Counted from the stretch's first letter, positions 1-9,901 are shown. The stretch is DNA of 64,000 bases from Megalonaias nervosa (GCA_016617855.1 JAECUM010033746.1:1-64000); one strand, 5' to 3'. A program made the numbers and translations. Notes: a model not told the origin generated them from the sequence alone.

Positions 1-1052
1 TTAAATAACGAAAGGTATATTTAGCTTATGATCATAATTTTTAAATTTTAAGACTTTTTCTTTTTCGCTGGCATAGTTATTCTTTAAACGTTGATACAGT
101 ATTTAAGATGTTCCTGTAGTTTCTCATTCTTAGAAAAACCCTGCAAACATCTGTAACAGAAATATTTCTTTTTTTATTTTTATTATACTGTCCGCCAACT
201 AAGCCGTTAAAGTTTTTTATCCAAACGTAATGTCCTTTATAAAATAATAAATTTATTGTCTTTTGTGTAGCAGTCTCTGAAATATATCTTGGATAAACAT
301 TTTCTCGCTCATCTAGTCCGAAAACATTTACTGAAATATTGTTTTGTGTTTCAAACTTGGTATCTGATTTTCTGCCACTGGAAAAGTTATTCCGTTAAAA
401 TCTAGTTCGTCTTTGTATGGCAAATACTTTGCAATTCTATCGCTGTGGTCACTCTGAGGATGTTTCGCAGACAAAATTGACCAACGAAAACATTGATTGT
501 CGTTGTTTTTGACATTTATACAGCATTTTTTTGTTTTTAATTTTTTGATGGAGATCAATGTAAGAACTACCCCGCAGTATGTTATATCTTGCTGTGTGAA
601 TTAAAACTTCCTTTATCATCTCAAATTTCCAACCTGACCCAGATGAAGTAAATTCCTCCAATTTATTTATTTATATGTCTTGGTGTATTTCATTGGAGAT
701 CGTGGCAATAATATGTTCCAGTTAATATTTTTCGTGATTTAGCTGTTAGATATGGTTCTGTAATTTCGCTGTCGAAACTTTTATTTTCAAAAATTATATC
801 AAGTATATCTTTTTGAAGCGCATGTAACTTTGATAAAATCATATGATATTGTACTATTAGTTTGATACTTTTGTGAGCTGCAAGTTCTTGAGCTATAACT
901 GGTTGTAAACGATGATATAAATTTGTAGAGTTAACATTTGCTAAAACATTTTGATTATCAAATTTGTAACTGCTGTCGTATCCGGAAAATGCACTAGCAA
1001 TTTTTTTTGCTTTGATAATGCTCTTTTTAGCAATATCTCGCAATTTTAACAT
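1..1052 (-). pseudogene. polB: Family-B DNA polymerase, N-terminal part (broken, runs off left edge)
   Basis: Minus-strand reading begins at 1052, where the ATG follows directly on TATATATA. Three overlapping frames continue leftward (690-1052, 449-661, 328-558), with more coding to about base 110. Family landmarks seen in order are GSGWKFE, the LRGSSYIDL stretch, CINVKN followed by CFRWSIL, ISVNVFG, and a Cys-Tyr-Arg-Cys...His...Cys finger near 110-170. These are typical of the region ahead of the exonuclease/polymerase domains in animal Polinton and adintovirus polymerases; the catalytic domains would lie outside the window. Frame changes occur near 665-690, at a T7 run (526-532), near 330-355 and again near 170. 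Expected role is replication of the element, probably protein-primed (known of the family, not shown here). Confidence 0.85.
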
Positions 1053-1131
1053 TATATATAGTATATTTTATATTTAATTGAAAATTACGTAAAAATCAAT
1101 TAGAGATATAAAATTCCTATATATATATATA

Positions 1132-1955
1132 ATGTCAGATATTCTGAGATATATGAGACTGACAGCAACCGAGCAAGAAACTTATCATCTTCACCCAAAG
1201 TACAACTTATATGCAGGTAATGCACTTGGTTCGGTTATTTGTATAAAATCTAAAAAATCTGTTGGTGTTTCAACTCCGGCAGGTATGATAATTTCAGTAA
1301 AAGGAGATAATACAGATATGACCGAAATTTTCAGAAAAGATTTTATTTATAGTTTGTTTTGTGATGACATCCCAGCTGGACAGCAAGTCTATAGAGTAAA
1401 TGGCTCGATTAGCGATGACAGTATTGAAAATTTATCATTACAAAATGAGTTTCAACCTCATAAAGTATTTGATCTATATGAGGCTAACGATCGCGGAATT
1501 ATTCGACATAAAAAAACTAAAAAGGTATTAGAAAATTTAAATAGAGATGGATATTTACATGTGATGGTACGTGGAACTAAAACTGATCAAGTTTGTTATT
1601 ACAGTCACAGATTTGTGTTGGAATTTTTAACGGCGCTATTTTAAATAATTTAGTTATTGATCATATTAACAAAATTAAAACAGACAATCGCATTGAAAAT
1701 TTAGATTTGGTAACACAAAAAGAAAACACCAGAAGAGGAGCCGGTTATGATGGTTCCAATTAAAAAAATCCTAAAAGATCAATTATATCAGTAAATCTGG
1801 AGACTGAAGAAGAAATGAAATTTAAATCAATTTATTCTGCTGCAAAGCATCTTAAAATTCATCCGCAGCGAGTAAACGATGTGGCTGATGGCGTACATAA
1901 ATCAACAACGTCAACGTCAACATTTGATAGATTTAGTTTCAGATGTGATGATTAA
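1132..1955 (+). pseudogene. HNH homing-type endonuclease with NUMOD-like C-terminus (frameshifted)
   Basis: The ORF opens at 1132 with ATG directly after a TATATATATA run and codes 170 residues ending at 1644. In the next frame the coding continues with DHINKIKTDNRIENLDLVT, the HNH_3-type core (1660-1715), and then SIYSAAKHLKIHPQRVND, a NUMOD1-like DNA-binding helix. It stops at 1953-1955. One frameshift lies near 1630-1645, and one in-frame TAA at 1761-1763 interrupts the second half. Such nucleases cut DNA and often travel as free-standing homing genes in large DNA viruses and mobile elements. This one is divergent from the polymerase gene on its left, and the two share a 79-bp AT-rich promoter interval. 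Confidence 0.8.
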
Positions 1956-2238
1956 TTATATTTCGTAATTCTGTCTTAGTAAGACAGCTGTGGGAAACAT
2001 CAGGATATCATCACGGTCAAATTTTAATGTTATAAACGCACTATCATTAAGTTTATTTTTTTCTGCTGCTGTTAGTAATATCCTATCATTTTCGCCAGAC
2101 ATTACAATAACATTAACAGAATAAGCACTATATCCCGACAGACATTTTCTAACTGCCTCAGATAATTCTCTGTAATTTAATATATTAACTTTTATATGAT
2201 ATTTTACTTCTGGAGATTTCGTTTCTGTTGTTATTATT
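1956..2238 (-). CDS. Short unknown ORF (about 93 codons, no upstream ATG)
   Basis: A minus-strand reading frame stays open from about 2238 to a stop at 1956-1958. It reads as protein-like sequence (KVNILNYRELSEAVRK near the start, FDRDDILMF near the end). There is no ATG at its 5' end; the first internal ATG, at 2102, would give only about 49 residues. It lies between the HNH gene and a plus-strand ORF starting at 2266, with an AT-rich gap suitable for a two-way promoter. I do not recognise the protein. It may be a real small gene that has lost its start, or a 3' piece of a longer one. Confidence 0.4.
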
Positions 2239-2265
2239 ATTAATTAGATAAAAATATATTATAAT

Positions 2266-2769
2266 ATGAACTTGATTAAGCGACTTGCTGATATATATGC
2301 AAACGACAAAGTCGCCAATAACACAATCGCAGACGTTTTCAACCTAGTCGCAGGAGATTTTATCTCTGGCGATATAGACAAATTTTCTAGCTATTGCGAA
2401 GATGATATTTTGTACAACAACGAAGATGATGATGAAGTAGTTGCTGTCGCTGACAGAAAAAATTACAGCAGGCCGACAACTGGACGATATAATGTTAAAT
2501 ATCATATCGCTAAAAAAATAATAAAATTTAATTTTACTGTTGCTGAACAACAAATATTTTGGCAGCTTATCAAACCCTTTCTTGGTGTAAAAATAATTGG
2601 CCATCGAAGAAATAGAAAATATGATTTTATTTTTGTTAAAATATTTAATTTAATGCCAGTCGATAATACAAGAAAATTACATTTAATTTCGTTATGTAAA
2701 ACTATCAAATGTAAATCTGTACTTGTAAAGTACAAACAAATTTATAATAACATTATTGGATCGACTTAG
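2266..2769 (+). CDS. Unrecognised 167-residue protein of element 1
   Basis: Intact ORF with ATG preceded by TATATTATAAT. The protein has an acidic patch around residues 45-57 (EDDILYNNEDDDE), then a basic, hydrophobic C-terminal half with IIGHRRNRKYDFIFVKIF. I do not recognise a family. The position and length recall small regulatory proteins of DNA-virus elements; a distant link to VLTF3-type late transcription factors crossed my mind but I cannot support it with motifs. It converges on the integrase gene, and the two 3' ends overlap by 17 bp (2753-2769), which argues that both are real, compactly packed genes. No break is visible. Confidence 0.55.
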   Translation: MNLIKRLADIYANDKVANNTIADVFNLVAGDFISGDIDKFSSYCEDDILYNNEDDDEVVAVADRKNYSRPTTGRYNVKYHIAKKIIKFNFTVAEQQIFWQLIKPFLGVKIIGHRRNRKYDFIFVKIFNLMPVDNTRKLHLISLCKTIKCKSVLVKYKQIYNNIIGST

Positions 2770-4006
2770 TTGGTACCCAGCTATTAAATTTATCACTATA
2801 TCCTCTCCATTTAACTAAACTTTTATCGCCGCGCTTTCTGATAACTTTTTCAATAACAAATATATGTTGGGAAGTTTTCTGAAGTTCCTGCTCGTAAAAT
2901 CTACCAGTTATAGGTTCACCAAATAAATCTTTTAACGCATATGTCACTGGTATTGTTAAAAGTACTTTATCAACAACAAATACTTCTTCGCTCCAATTTG
3001 GAGTAAATCCTTCTCAAATGTTTTTTTTTCGTCAGAGAAATTCTAACTTTTTCACCAACTTTAAATTTATGTCTTCGATACATGTTTTCGTTTGCTAATA
3101 TTGGATTTTTAATTGTGTCATCTGGCGACATTGTGGTAGTTCGATATTTCGTGTTATTCTATTCATCAACAATGTTCTGTAAATTGTCAATATATTTATT
3201 TGTACTTTTAGCTGTCAAATACTTATGAATTTTTTCGTTTAGCGTGCGATTAAATCGCTCGACGACAACGCTTTTACCTTCATTTCCTGTAACATATTTT
3301 TTTATATTATTTTGGAGCAAAAACTGCTCGAACTTTTTATTAAAAAATTCTGCTCCGTAATCAGTCCAGATTCTATTTGGTTTTCTTTCTGCAGTTGTTA
3401 TTATTTGTTTTAGCTCATCAGTTATCGACTTTCCTGTCTTATCTGAAACTGGCACACTAAAAGCATATTTGCTAAAAACATCTATGCCATTAAAAAGATA
3501 TCTCTTATTATTGTTAAATTCAGCTAGATTTGACACATCTACTAAATCTATCACCCAGATATCGTCAACGGCATGTGCGACAACTTTACGTCGTGGAAAC
3601 TTTTTTTTTTAGGTCTGTGCAGCTCTATCGCAAGATCATCATACAACTGTCCAAGCCGAGACTCTCCGAGTCCAAGTTTGTATTTTGCTCCAATAAAACC
3701 CTGTTCCAAATTTCTATCAATACGTTCTCGTAGCTTGTGAAGCAGGCCGTTTGCAGGTTTCATATCACGAAGTTCGTCAAACATTACTTTATCACAGTCT
3801 GATTTTGAGTTATCTACACGAACGTCATCAGGACGTTCTATATCACGATGGCAGATATCATGGCGCATTGCTATTACATCAACTTGATTGTAAGGCTCTT
3901 GTCCTGGTAATGGATTATCGTTTTCATCTAATTGTTTGTCTAACGGATTATAAGGTCCAGTATATTTATGGCCTGGCAATGTCCAACCGCCTTTTGGTTT
4001 CGGCAA
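2753..4006 (-). pseudogene. Phospholipase A2-like domain fused to retroviral-type integrase with chromodomain (frameshifted)
   Basis: The N-terminal part (4006 to about 3610) has a parvovirus VP1-type PLA2 signature: YTGPYNPLD (calcium-loop-like), then MRHDICHRD with the HD catalytic pair, then SDCDKVMFDEL. It runs through ELHRPKKK into a DDE integrase core (3555-3159): GIDVFSKYAF, IWTDYGAEF and VVVERFNRT supply the two Asp and the Glu. The C-terminus (about 3060-2753) has an SH3-like KFKVGEKVRIS region and a chromodomain ending VKWRGYSDKFNSW. PLA2-like plus integrase is a known Polinton arrangement. The junction frameshift sits on a T10 run (3601-3610), and further breaks lie between 3159 and 2947. 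Expected role: integration, with PLA2 possibly helping membrane escape. Confidence 0.87.
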
Positions 4007-4164
4007 TTTGCCAATTACTTTATGTATGTCTATGCCTGTTCCTATTATTTCTCTGTTGTTACATTGTTGACAGTATGTGACAATTTATTTTGCTCAAGAC
4101 ATAAATCTCTGTCAGAATCGCACTTGCATATCGTTATATATTTTCAGATTTACAATAATAACTT

Positions 4165-4359
4165 TCAGTCGTCTACTAAAATAACGTCCCTGACAACGTC
4201 AGAGCATCCAGCTCCGGACAATTTCCTCAAAAACATACTTTTTCTTTTTCCACAGATTGCGCAAATATTTTTTAGCATCATCCTGTTGTTCTTTGTTTTT
4301 TCTGTTGTTTCATTGATATTTTCTGTTTTAGTTTTACATTTGAGACAATATGTTGACAT
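4165..4359 (-). CDS. Small zinc-ribbon protein (DUF5679-like)
   Basis: I chose the ATG at 4359 over the longer frame from 4503 because it follows TGTATATATA and gives a 64-residue protein starting MSTYCLKCKTK. Two CxxC pairs (YCLKCK and ICAICGK) around a Lys/Asn-rich linker match the short zinc-ribbon family DUF5679, common in Polintons, adintoviruses and giant-virus relatives. The pattern of a Cys pair, a basic linker and then C-x-x-C-G-x-x-x-x-x-F/M is clear. The role is unknown, but it is presumably a nucleic-acid- or protein-binding accessory. It is intact, and lies between the PLA2-integrase gene and the protease gene, with a stem-loop repeat in its 5' region (4366-4463). Confidence 0.75.
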   Translation of the reverse strand: MSTYCLKCKTKTENINETTEKTKNNRMMLKNICAICGKRKSMFLRKLSGAGCSDVVRDVILVDD

Positions 4360-4365
4360 TATATA

Positions 4366-4463
4366 TACAAGTTTAGATAAAATTACTAGTAACAAAATTG
4401 GGAAAATTATAAATAATTTTCTAACAGGTAATTTTGCCAATTTTACAAGTTTAGATAAAATTA
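4366..4463. repeat. Stem-loop repeat copy 1 with 20-bp terminal direct repeats
   Basis: A 20-bp sequence beginning TACAAGTTTAGATAAAATTA occurs at 4366-4385 and again at 4444-4463. Between them an imperfect inverted repeat (AAAATTGGGAAAATTA against TAATTTTGCCAATTTT) can form a hairpin. The unit recurs in reverse orientation at about 5575-5660. Confidence 0.85.
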
Positions 4464-4910
4464 ATTGTAATCTCATCATTGGCGTGAGAAGGATGCTTGT
4501 CAAACTGTAAAATAAATTTTAAAAAATTGGAATCCGATCTCCTGACGTTGTTAGGGGATTTGGACATTTGTTTAATGAACATCACGCAATAATACCCACA
4601 AGCAGAAGTTCCAACAGGCTGAATTTGATTAGACGAATAATTTAGTACTTTATATCTGGACATATATTTTTTTTATTGCGTCGCTCGGTGGAAGTCCAAA
4701 TGAGTCAAAATAATTGTTATCAAAAACTGCTACCCAATGTGTGCCAGATCCGTCGTTGAAATCTTGTATATTTATCACACACGAACCTACAGCTGGTACA
4801 GCGCTAAGTTCATCTATAGAATAAACTCCGTGGAAATTTTTTACTTGTTTTAGCTTATCAAGTATATCAAAGTTACTTAACGCAGGAGATTTTATCTCTA
4901 GAGGTTTCAT
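4451..4910 (-). pseudogene. Adenovirus-type cysteine protease (adenain-like), frameshifted
   Basis: The start at ATG 4910 is chosen because it overlaps the stop of the upstream mu-like gene as ATGA. Near the N-terminus there is a region leading to GTHWVAVF, which holds the catalytic His followed by Trp as in adenovirus/Ulp1-type proteases. After a frame change at a T8 run (4667-4674), the second piece carries QPVGTSACGYYCVMF, with an upstream Gln and the nucleophile Cys of this fold. The length (about 150 residues) is short but normal for Polinton proteases. Such enzymes mature virion proteins. The gene lies amid capsid genes, as expected. The single break is the only visible lesion. Confidence 0.85.
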
Positions 4911-5074
4911 CTCCGTGTGCCCGGCAATGTTAGTCCTCGTCCTATTCCCAGTAGATTTGGCAGCAGACTTCCCGCTACTCCCGCCAGCAATGATCCTATA
5001 AATCCGCCTCTGGTTGTTCGTCGCGATCATGTCTTATTTTTCGTTGTCTTTCTTACCGTTTTTCGTCGTGGCAT
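4907..5074 (-). pseudogene. Mu/pX-like small basic, hydrophobic virion peptide (one internal stop)
   Basis: The ATG at 5074 follows AAATATA and opens a 56-codon frame that starts MPRRKTVRKTTKNK and, beyond one in-frame TGA, continues with RRTTRGG and a hydrophobic stretch FIGSLLAGVAGSLLPNLLG. An Arg/Lys-rich head followed by a glycine-rich membrane-active-looking helix is the plan of adenovirus pX/mu-like peptides that adintoviruses also encode. The frame ends at 4907-4909, and its TGA overlaps the protease ATG (ATGA). The internal stop could come from CGA by a C-to-T change. The identification is from composition and position, not from alignment. Confidence 0.6.
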
Positions 5075-5122
5075 TATATTTATCAGTCCACATAAATTAA
5101 ACTGAAAAGTTAAACTGAAAAG

Positions 5123-5557
5123 TTAAACGGAAAGTTTCTTTATACTACAGCCAACAATACCACTGCCGGAGACACTATTTCTGATGACACCATCGCCTGA
5201 GACTGCTTTTTTCGTTGCGTCAGATACTGCGCCAGACGCTGCTGCTAATCTTAATGTACCTAACACCGGCAAAAGTTTTGGTATTAACGTTTTGGCCATT
5301 GCAGACAGTGCCGGACCAAAGAAACCACCTTGTTTTGCCATCGCAGTTATATGTGTGGCACTTAAATTTAAAACAAAAGATTTGCCGCGGTTATACTTAT
5401 TTACTTGTTTTTTGGTTAACATTAATTTTGTTAAAGTAACCGCGACTTTATTGCTGTCGACTTTTAATGATAATTGCCTCTTCTTTGCAACAGCATCTGC
5501 TAATTTTTTAACTTGACCATCAGTCAAATATATTTCTTTTACAATATATTTTGTCAT
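5123..5557 (-). CDS. pVI-like internal virion protein
   Basis: Intact 144-residue ORF; the ATG follows CTGTATATA. The N-terminal half carries a repeated pattern seen in Polinton virion proteins: LTDGQVKKLADAVAKK..., then LTKKQVNKYNRGKSFVLNLSATHITAMAKQGGF. A hydrophobic, amphipathic stretch follows (FGPALSAMAKTLIPKLLPVLG), and the C-terminus is Gly/Ser-rich. By layout and neighbours (protease and mu-like on one side, major capsid on the other) it is the likely counterpart of adenovirus pVI, an internal protein that disrupts membranes after maturation. That function is inferred from family knowledge. I see no lesion. Its upstream region contains stem-loop repeat copy 2. Confidence 0.7.
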   Translation of the reverse strand: MTKYIVKEIYLTDGQVKKLADAVAKKRQLSLKVDSNKVAVTLTKLMLTKKQVNKYNRGKSFVLNLSATHITAMAKQGGFFGPALSAMAKTLIPKLLPVLGTLRLAAASGAVSDATKKAVSGDGVIRNSVSGSGIVGCSIKKLSV

Positions 5558-5574
5558 TATATACAGATTACAGA

Positions 5575-5660
5575 TTAAACTTGCAAAATTGGCAAAATTA
5601 TCTGTTAGAAAATTATTTATAATTTTCCCAATTTTGTTACTAGCAATTTTTAAACTTGTA
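5575..5660. repeat. Stem-loop repeat copy 2, inverted relative to copy 1
   Basis: The reverse complement of this stretch matches 4366-4452 almost base for base (core ACTAGTAACAAAATTGGG and TTCTAACAG...AATTTTGCCAATTTT). It covers the last codons of the major capsid gene and the 5' region of the pVI-like gene. Confidence 0.85.
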
Positions 5661-7189
5661 CTGACATTTTACCTCCAACAGAATCAATTGTTATAGATCT
5701 GTCGCTGATCACTAACGCATGCACGTACAACTGTGCTACTGAACTGCTCCAAGTGTCCAGGTAATTTCAATATCAGCTGTCGAATCGACAGCTCGCTCGC
5801 TATGTTTACTAACATCAAAATAAAATATCGGATCAAGTGTACGAAATTCCTCTACTGATATCTGAGATCCGTCTCCAACACCCTGATATTTTTGCACTGC
5901 GTCGAGCAGGTACATGTAAGGTCTAGTAATATTTTTATTAGCGTCATCTGCAAAATTGCATTCTATCACTCGTTCTGCATATTGCTTTGAATTTGTTCTA
6001 GCATATATTCGTCTAACATCAGCGTTATCAAATATTGCATTATTTTGTTGTTGGTTATCACGTCCCGCCTGCCGCTGAAATACAACAAATAATTGCCTCG
6101 GCAGTTGTTCACTTGATGTTGTTGTAACTCGCCCTGTGTAGTCGGTAGTATTTGGAACTGCTGTTTGATATATTTTATGTTGCTGAAAATAAATTCTGTT
6201 TGTATGTTTTTACAGCATATCATTTAATTCTGCCATTTTAGTGATCGACGGCGTTATTCGTGGCATCCACAGCGCAAGTTTGTTTATGATAAACTGTACA
6301 TCAGCTCCGCCAGCTTGAAATAAAGAATCATTTTGTTCTGCCCGATCTAAAATAAGTGTATGTTTAACTCCACAAAATACCTTGTTATAATCGCGACAAA
6401 AGCCAAATATTGTACTTAATGGCAGCATCATTGTAATTTGACGTGATCCTGCCGCAAGTGCCTTTCTCTTAGCATAACCTTCATTGTAACGTATATTTTT
6501 TCTGACGATAGGAAATAAGTTATTAATCAAATTCAACATGTCAGTGCCGGTTGCAGCTGCACCTGGTGGTGTTATACCAAGATTATTGCAAGCTGCAGTA
6601 CGTGAGACTCTTGTAGCTGCATCACCAGCGTCTGCACCTGGTTCGACTATACCTAGCGCAGCAGCATTAACAATAAGAAAATCTCTTACAATTACAACAT
6701 TTGCAGCGGCATCAACTCCAGCCACTAAAATAGGTAGACCTTCAGCTGAAAATTCAGACGATGCCATAAAACCTGACCCACCACTTCCGGTATCTTTAAA
6801 CCACATCATATCAGTTGCAGTTGATCTCGAATAATCATCAAAAAACGAAATTGCATTTAAGATTGTACTTGCAACTTGTAAGTGACTTGAAATATCTTCG
6901 ACAGTTTGATTAGCTAGCTGATATCTGGCTCTTTTAAATAAACACCAGCCATTATTTATAAGAGCTACTTCTGTTCCAGCTGCAATTGCAACAGGTACAT
7001 TAGCTATTGTTCTAATATTGCTTTGTGTGGCAGTAGAAATACATCTTCGTCTCGAGTATTAAATGTTCTGACACCAGTTTTATTTGGTTCATTAGAAGTT
7101 TCATCGAGATACTCAATATATTCAAATTCTGTTACAGTGTCATCGATATCATAAGTTTCTTCTAAATCGAGATAATTTTTAACAGACAT
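5650..7189 (-). pseudogene. Major capsid protein, double jelly-roll (hexon-like), several frameshifts
   Basis: Starts at ATG 7189 (MSVKNYLDLEE). Landmarks in order are FNTRDEDVFLLPHKAIL; NNGWCLFKRARYQLANQTVE (about 6975-6880); DMMWFKDTGSGGS (6809); MLPLSTIFGFCRDYNKVFCGVKHTL (6430-6350); a segment with CRGNYLLYFSGRRD (6110-6060); LDPIFYFDVSKHSER (5850-5790); and a C-terminal VISDR...GGKMSVQV ending at 5650. This order matches the hexon-like capsid proteins of animal Polintons and adintoviruses. Five or more reading-frame changes are needed (near 7010, 6820, 6215, 5967 and 5740), so no single long ORF survives. The protein would form the icosahedral shell. Confidence 0.88.
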
Positions 7190-7217
7190 TTTTTATTTAT
7201 TAGATTATATAAAATTG

Positions 7218-7565
7218 TCATTGCGGCGCTGTTGCTTTAGATATTAATTTTTGTATAATCTGCTCGCCCTTTGGTGATAAAATTTTTTTTGTTGTTGTTA
7301 TCATTGCACGTTTAGTTTTTTTCTGATATAACTTGTTTGATTGTCGCAGAAACCGGTGGTTTCTCGCCTTTTATTTTATCAGCAACCTTTTGTCCAACAG
7401 CAGTTCCAGCGGCAGATGCAGCTCCAGTTGCAAAAGCTTTTGACGCGTCAAGTGCAATTGATGCAACTTTATGCGCTATTCCCGGAACATTTTCAATAAT
7501 TTTAGTAAATATATTTCCCAAAAATCCACCAATAATTTTTCTTCGGTAAAATATTTTTGTTTCAT
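7218..7565 (-). pseudogene. Small basic/hydrophobic virion-type protein (frameshifted)
   Basis: The likely start is ATG 7565, directly after GATATA. Coding then lies in the frame with YRRKIIGGFLGNIF, an Ala/Gly-rich run (ASKAFATGAASAAGTAVGQ) and a lysine-rich end. A break at an A7 run (7316-7322 on the plus strand) shifts into TKRAMITTTKK... and SPKGEQIIQKLISKAT, which stops at 7218. A basic head and an amphipathic glycine/alanine-rich body are typical of minor virion proteins in these elements. It lies between the major capsid and penton-like genes. I cannot assign a specific family. A 15-bp tandem duplication (ATATCTGAGGTT-type) lies next to the start. Confidence 0.55.
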
Positions 7566-7576
7566 TATATCTGAGG

Positions 7577-8335
7577 TTATATCTGAGGTTGTATAAAAAT
7601 ATATTGTGCATGTAAATAGCAAGTGACAACCTCGTTATTCAAATCCAGCTGTCGTCCAGATTGATCTGTCAACTGCATATTTATTGCTGTTATTTGATTT
7701 TCAACATTTAGCAGATAATAAATAACTTGCCGTGGATTAATTTGCATGAGCGATCCCGGTGGAACGTCTGGCGAAAAACTATATATCGTTTGTCCTTTAC
7801 TACCCTGGGCTGAGTAAGATCCAGCTGCAATGGAGCAATTTATCAATATTGTGTTTACGTCAGTTATATTTGCAGGCAAATCACCATCATACGTTATAGT
7901 TTGTTCTGCCACAGATCCATATTGCTTGTGAGCAAATCCTATCAGCGACGCTATGCTTGTTGCTGATGAAAAATCTATTATCAAATTATTTTTTAATGTT
8001 ATTCTGGCGCGTAATGTGTTATAATTTGGTGTTAGCTCAAAATTGTCTGCAACTCCTCCATTTTTCGTTATTAATTCGCGTATCGTCTTATTTAAATCAG
8101 TTACATTGTAGGCTCCTTGCGGAATTTTAAATGTTACCCGAGAGCCAGGATTAAACGTAAATTCATCGTTTACTCCAGTTTTTACATTAGCCATGGAATG
8201 CCGACATGTACATGAAATTAGTCCAATTTCATATTGTTTTTCAGTATCAAGTTGTATTGGCGGAATATAATTTACTGAAAAATCTGCGCTATCTTTAGCG
8301 GCCGTACTAGAGTCTAGTAATAATGTTGTTGACAT
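7577..8335 (-). CDS. Penton-like minor capsid protein (single jelly-roll)
   Basis: Intact 252-residue ORF. It opens MSTTLLLDSS and has the family pattern of an N-terminal membrane-distal strand (YEIGLISCTCRHSM), then FKIPQGAYNVTDLNKTI (around residue 70), a central IASLIGF, and a C-terminal block YSFSPDVPPGSLMQINP...YLLNVENQITAINMQLTDQSGRQLDL. The same C-terminal block appears in element 2 (YSFTPEVPPGF...INDQAGHLLDL), so two independent copies support it. These proteins occupy the fivefold vertices in Polinton/adintovirus virion models. It is one of the few full-length genes in element 1. The start lies 32 bp from the stop of the next gene upstream. Confidence 0.85.
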   Translation of the reverse strand: MSTTLLLDSSTAAKDSADFSVNYIPPIQLDTEKQYEIGLISCTCRHSMANVKTGVNDEFTFNPGSRVTFKIPQGAYNVTDLNKTIRELITKNGGVADNFELTPNYNTLRARITLKNNLIIDFSSATSIASLIGFAHKQYGSVAEQTITYDGDLPANITDVNTILINCSIAAGSYSAQGSKGQTIYSFSPDVPPGSLMQINPRQVIYYLLNVENQITAINMQLTDQSGRQLDLNNEVVTCYLHAQYIFIQPQI

Positions 8336-8367
8336 TGCTATTTATTATATTTTTATAAAATTAACAT

Positions 8368-9901
8368 TTACAAAATTAAGCCGCGGTGTAAAATTTCGTA
8401 TTCGTCAGATGTTGATAAATTTCCCGATCTCAAATGATCAAGTATATCAACAATTTCATTGTCAATTTCAGCGCCAACATTTCCGGCTTCCTTTGACGAT
8501 ATCAACAGCATTAATCTGCCTATCATTTCGGCAGTTGATGTATATATTATTGCACCGGTTCCAGATCTTTTACTCATGCGAATATTCTCATTATATTCAA
8601 ACTCATCATAAAATTTTGCATATTCAGATTTTCCAGCTCTAAATTTCTTCGCCGTAGATATTAAATTAATAGCAATAACACCATTTCTAGCATGTTTAGA
8701 AAATGTTTTAAGAGCTTCTCATTTAGCTTCATTAATTTTATTATAAGCTTCTATTCCCTTTTTAAAAATATAATCTAATTTTTTAATAAAATCATCATAT
8801 TTATTTTGCGACCATTTATCAATATTATCAACATCTTTAATATTATTTTCTTCCACAAAATTATCGTATTCTAATGTTTTTATTTTATCTGCTGTCATTC
8901 TTTTAATGTTCTCTTTACTTTCAGTTTCCCCTGGCGATATAACTAGTGGTTTTTCAATTTCTGCTGGTCTATCAGTTTCCACCAGACTCGCAGCTGATAC
9001 TCTTTTTAAATCTATTTCTTTTGCAATTGTACTCAAAACATTACTGTGATGATCGAACTTTTTTTCATTAATTATTTGATTAAGAGCTTTGATATAAAGA
9101 TCGGCGATAATGCCTTGTCGGTATTTTTCAATAGCTCTGTAATATTCGTTATTTTCCGGTACTACCAAATCGATCTGTTTCTTATTTTCCTCTGATATTT
9201 GCGTTAACTGTACAATTTTTTCTTCAGCATTATAATTTTTTTTTTTTTGAATATCGTATATTCTTGAATCTTTAATATTGTATTATAAGTTAAATATTTA
9301 TACTCAAAATCTTCTATTTTGTTATTTGTATTTTTTAAATCCTTTTCAAATTGTGATAATCCTCTTGGAGAAGATTCTTTTCTCAAAATCTCCTGAAATA
9401 CATCTCCTGATTCTTCAATTTTTTTCGTTATATCTTCTAACGTTCTTCTAATCGGCCCAACTTTTAAACTTGCTAATTTTCATTCAAATTCAAGTGGATT
9501 ATTGATCAGCCGATTTAGTTCATTTCGTCTAGCAACAGGATCAGCAATATTTGCTACAAGAGCCTCAACCAATCTTCTTCTTTCTTCAGCAGATCTAGCA
9601 ACAATTTTTGCAGCAGCTGCTTCTTGTTGTTCTTTAACAATTCCAACCAAACCTTTTTCCTGTAGTCGCTTAAGTTCCTCTTCTGACAGCGGCTTAGTTT
9701 CAGGTTGTTTTCCAAGTAGTGCTTCAGTAACTGGTTTTAAAACTGTAGCTGCTGTTTCTGCGGCAACTATCTGTCCACGTCGTGCTTGCTGTACTCGCTG
9801 CTTAAATTCTGCCTGAGATTGAGCAAGTGATTTTAGATCTTCTATATGTTTTCTGTATTTTGCTCGTTTATCGATTTTATTATATATAAATTTTATAACA
9901 T
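8368..9901 (-). pseudogene. Large coiled-coil protein of element 1 (several stops)
   Basis: One long minus-strand coding stretch of about 500 codons. The N-terminal part is Ala/Glu/Arg-rich and charged (AQSQAEFKQRVQQARRGQ near 9820, then EEELKRLQEKGLV), the middle is Lys/Asn-rich helical sequence, and the C-terminal part is SKRSGTGAIIYTSTAEM...EAGNVGAEIDNEIVDIL. Breaks include an in-frame TGA at 8716-8718, a stop near 9480, one near 9387, and a frame change near 9240 at an A-rich tract. The only nearby ATG (9901) is out of frame by one. The composition predicts coiled coils, such as a scaffold or internal virion protein. It sits between ATPase and penton-like genes, where Polintons carry unassigned virion genes. 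Confidence 0.6.

Noticed and set aside
2344..2735. Minus-strand ORFs antisense to the 167-residue gene
   Set aside because: Shadows; no start motif and no family resemblance.
5184..5516. Plus-strand 110-residue ORF opposite the pVI-like gene
   Set aside because: Shadow of the minus-strand gene; low-complexity text without a start context, and the opposite strand has family motifs.
6538..6834. Plus-strand 98-residue ORF inside the capsid gene
   Set aside because: It mirrors the Ala-rich part of the capsid gene; no independent support.
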